From contig JADNYJ010000595.1 in NCBI GenBank assembly GCA_015501075.1, forward strand, positions 1-19,416: a DNA stretch of 19,416 nucleotides, in the 5' to 3' direction. The position numbers and the translations under genes are program-made. Source of the stretch: Gymnopilus junonius (Eukaryota > Basidiomycota > Agaricomycetes > Agaricales > Galerinaceae). Positions 18,467-19,416 of the stretch are shown piece after piece (positions within the stretch are counted from its first letter, which is position 1; each line of letters begins with the position of its first letter). Under the pieces are notes generated by a model. It was not told the origin of the DNA, ran no database searches, and saw only the letters and a list, made by a program, of their open reading frames with translations.

Positions 18467-19416
18467 CTATTCTAAGGGATAGAACTCTATGCCTAGAGCC
18501 TGTCTATGTTTAAGGAACAGGGTAGGGCCTAGATTCTTGGTGAACATATCGGCAACATTTTTGTCCATAGGGACATGTGCTCTATTTTAATGTTCCCAAG
18601 TTCTATTTGTTCCCGGATATAGTGGTAGCATATTTCAATGTGCTTTATCCCTTTTTGGGTGATGGGATTTTGCGAGTTAAAAATAGCTCCATGACTATCT
18701 CCATATAAGGGAACGTATGGGATTGACATCCCGAGTTCTTCGAATAGAATCTTAAACCATGCACAATCACGTGCACAGTCAGAGAGTGCCATGTATTCTG
18801 CCATTGTGGATGACATTGATACTAGAGTCTGCATTTTGGAGTGCCATTTGATACTCCCGCTAGCAAGGGAAAAGAAGTATCCCTGCATAGATCGATGCAT
18901 GCGATCAGGCTCTGTTCTATCATCACTGTATGAGGCATCACAGTAGGCATACAAGCCTTTATCGCTGTTTCCATCGAACACAAGTGCATAGTTGCGCATA
19001 CCAACAAGGTAGCACATGATGTATTTAGCATGGTTCAGATGTTCATCAGATGGGTTCGCAGCGAACTTAGCCATCTGTGTTACAGCAAAGGCTATATCGG
19101 GTCATGTTCCTAGCATTAAATATAGCAGGGAACTGATCACCGATTGATACTCTGACTGAAGTGAAGCCGAACTTGTGCCTGTAAAGGGTTCTGGCTTATA
19201 CCCGTAGGTAATGGAGTCTGTGCTGCTTTTGCATTCATCATTCCGAAGCATGTAAGAATCTTATTAAGGTACGGCATTTGATCGATGTAGGTCTTGCCTT
19301 TAATGTACCTGATTCTCATGTGGAGAAACTCCTGACATACACCTAGGTCTCGACATTCCCATGCAGTCATAAATAACTGCTTCTTTTGTCAGACTAATTC
19401 AGTGTTAGGACCTGTG
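18467..19416 (-). pseudogene. Copia (Ty1-type) pol fragment: end of reverse transcriptase and RNase H, degraded
   Basis: The fragment begins at the window edge with the tail of reverse transcriptase (LFMTAWECRDLGVCQEFLHM, TYIDQMPYLNKIL). RNase H follows: AAYCDASYSDD-like AYCDASYSDD, SSTMAEYMALSDCARDCAWF, YGDSHGAI and KHIEICYHYIREQIELG, giving the acidic residues and the late His of the family. It ends VADMFTKNLGP and IEFYPLE at 18467. Lesions: a TGA in the stretch upstream of 19371; a one-base loss at about 19200-19203; a TGA at 19102-19104 where family members usually have Arg (a CGA to TGA type change); and a frameshift near 18574. Gag, protease, integrase and most of RT lie beyond the right edge. 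Confidence 0.88.

Noticed and set aside
1..19416. CRISPR arrays, rRNA and tRNA genes
   Set aside because: No spaced direct repeats, rRNA-like sequence or tRNA A/B-box pair with a cloverleaf was found. The GTTCGAAC at about 15861 lacks a tRNA context.

Overview
This window looks like genomic DNA of a filamentous fungus, most likely a basidiomycete (Agaricomycetes type). The signs are genes broken by many short introns (about 49-79 nt), F-box and HNH-nuclease families typical of mushroom genomes, a copia-type LTR retrotransposon, and several small inverted-repeat elements. I had no database access, so family names rest on recognised motifs only.

Layout. Positions 1-351 (minus) hold the 5' part of an SFT2-like vesicle transport gene that runs off the left edge. 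856-1878 (minus) is a small secreted protein gene with a BECR/EndoU-like nuclease pattern. 2845-3758 (plus) is an unrecognised gene. 4042-6794 (minus) is an F-box gene remnant split by a 1144-bp inverted-repeat element (5390-6533) flanked by TA duplications. 7534-8013 (plus) may hold exons of an unknown gene. 8328-9195 (minus) is a clean three-exon gene for a disordered, probably nuclear protein. The anchor is 9721-13514 (minus), a nine-exon cytosolic leucyl-tRNA synthetase. It shares a 315-bp upstream region, containing a triple GATA site, with a decayed HNH-nuclease gene at 13830-15059 (plus).

The right third is transposon rich. It has a 130-bp foldback MITE (15221-15350), a glycine-rich collagen-like locus (15892-16412), a 572-bp hAT-type non-autonomous element with 8-bp duplications (16664-17235), an alpha/beta-hydrolase remnant (17252-17761, minus), and the 3' end of a degraded copia element (LTR 18039-18405, pol to the right edge).

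A recurring theme is single-base reading-frame breaks in short homopolymers. One lies in the essential LeuRS gene and a matching one in the gene at 2845-3758. This suggests base-level assembly errors on top of genuine decay in the F-box, HNH, hydrolase and copia loci. The genes do not form an obvious pathway. The window reads as a housekeeping island (SFT2, LeuRS) set among lineage-specific families and mobile elements.
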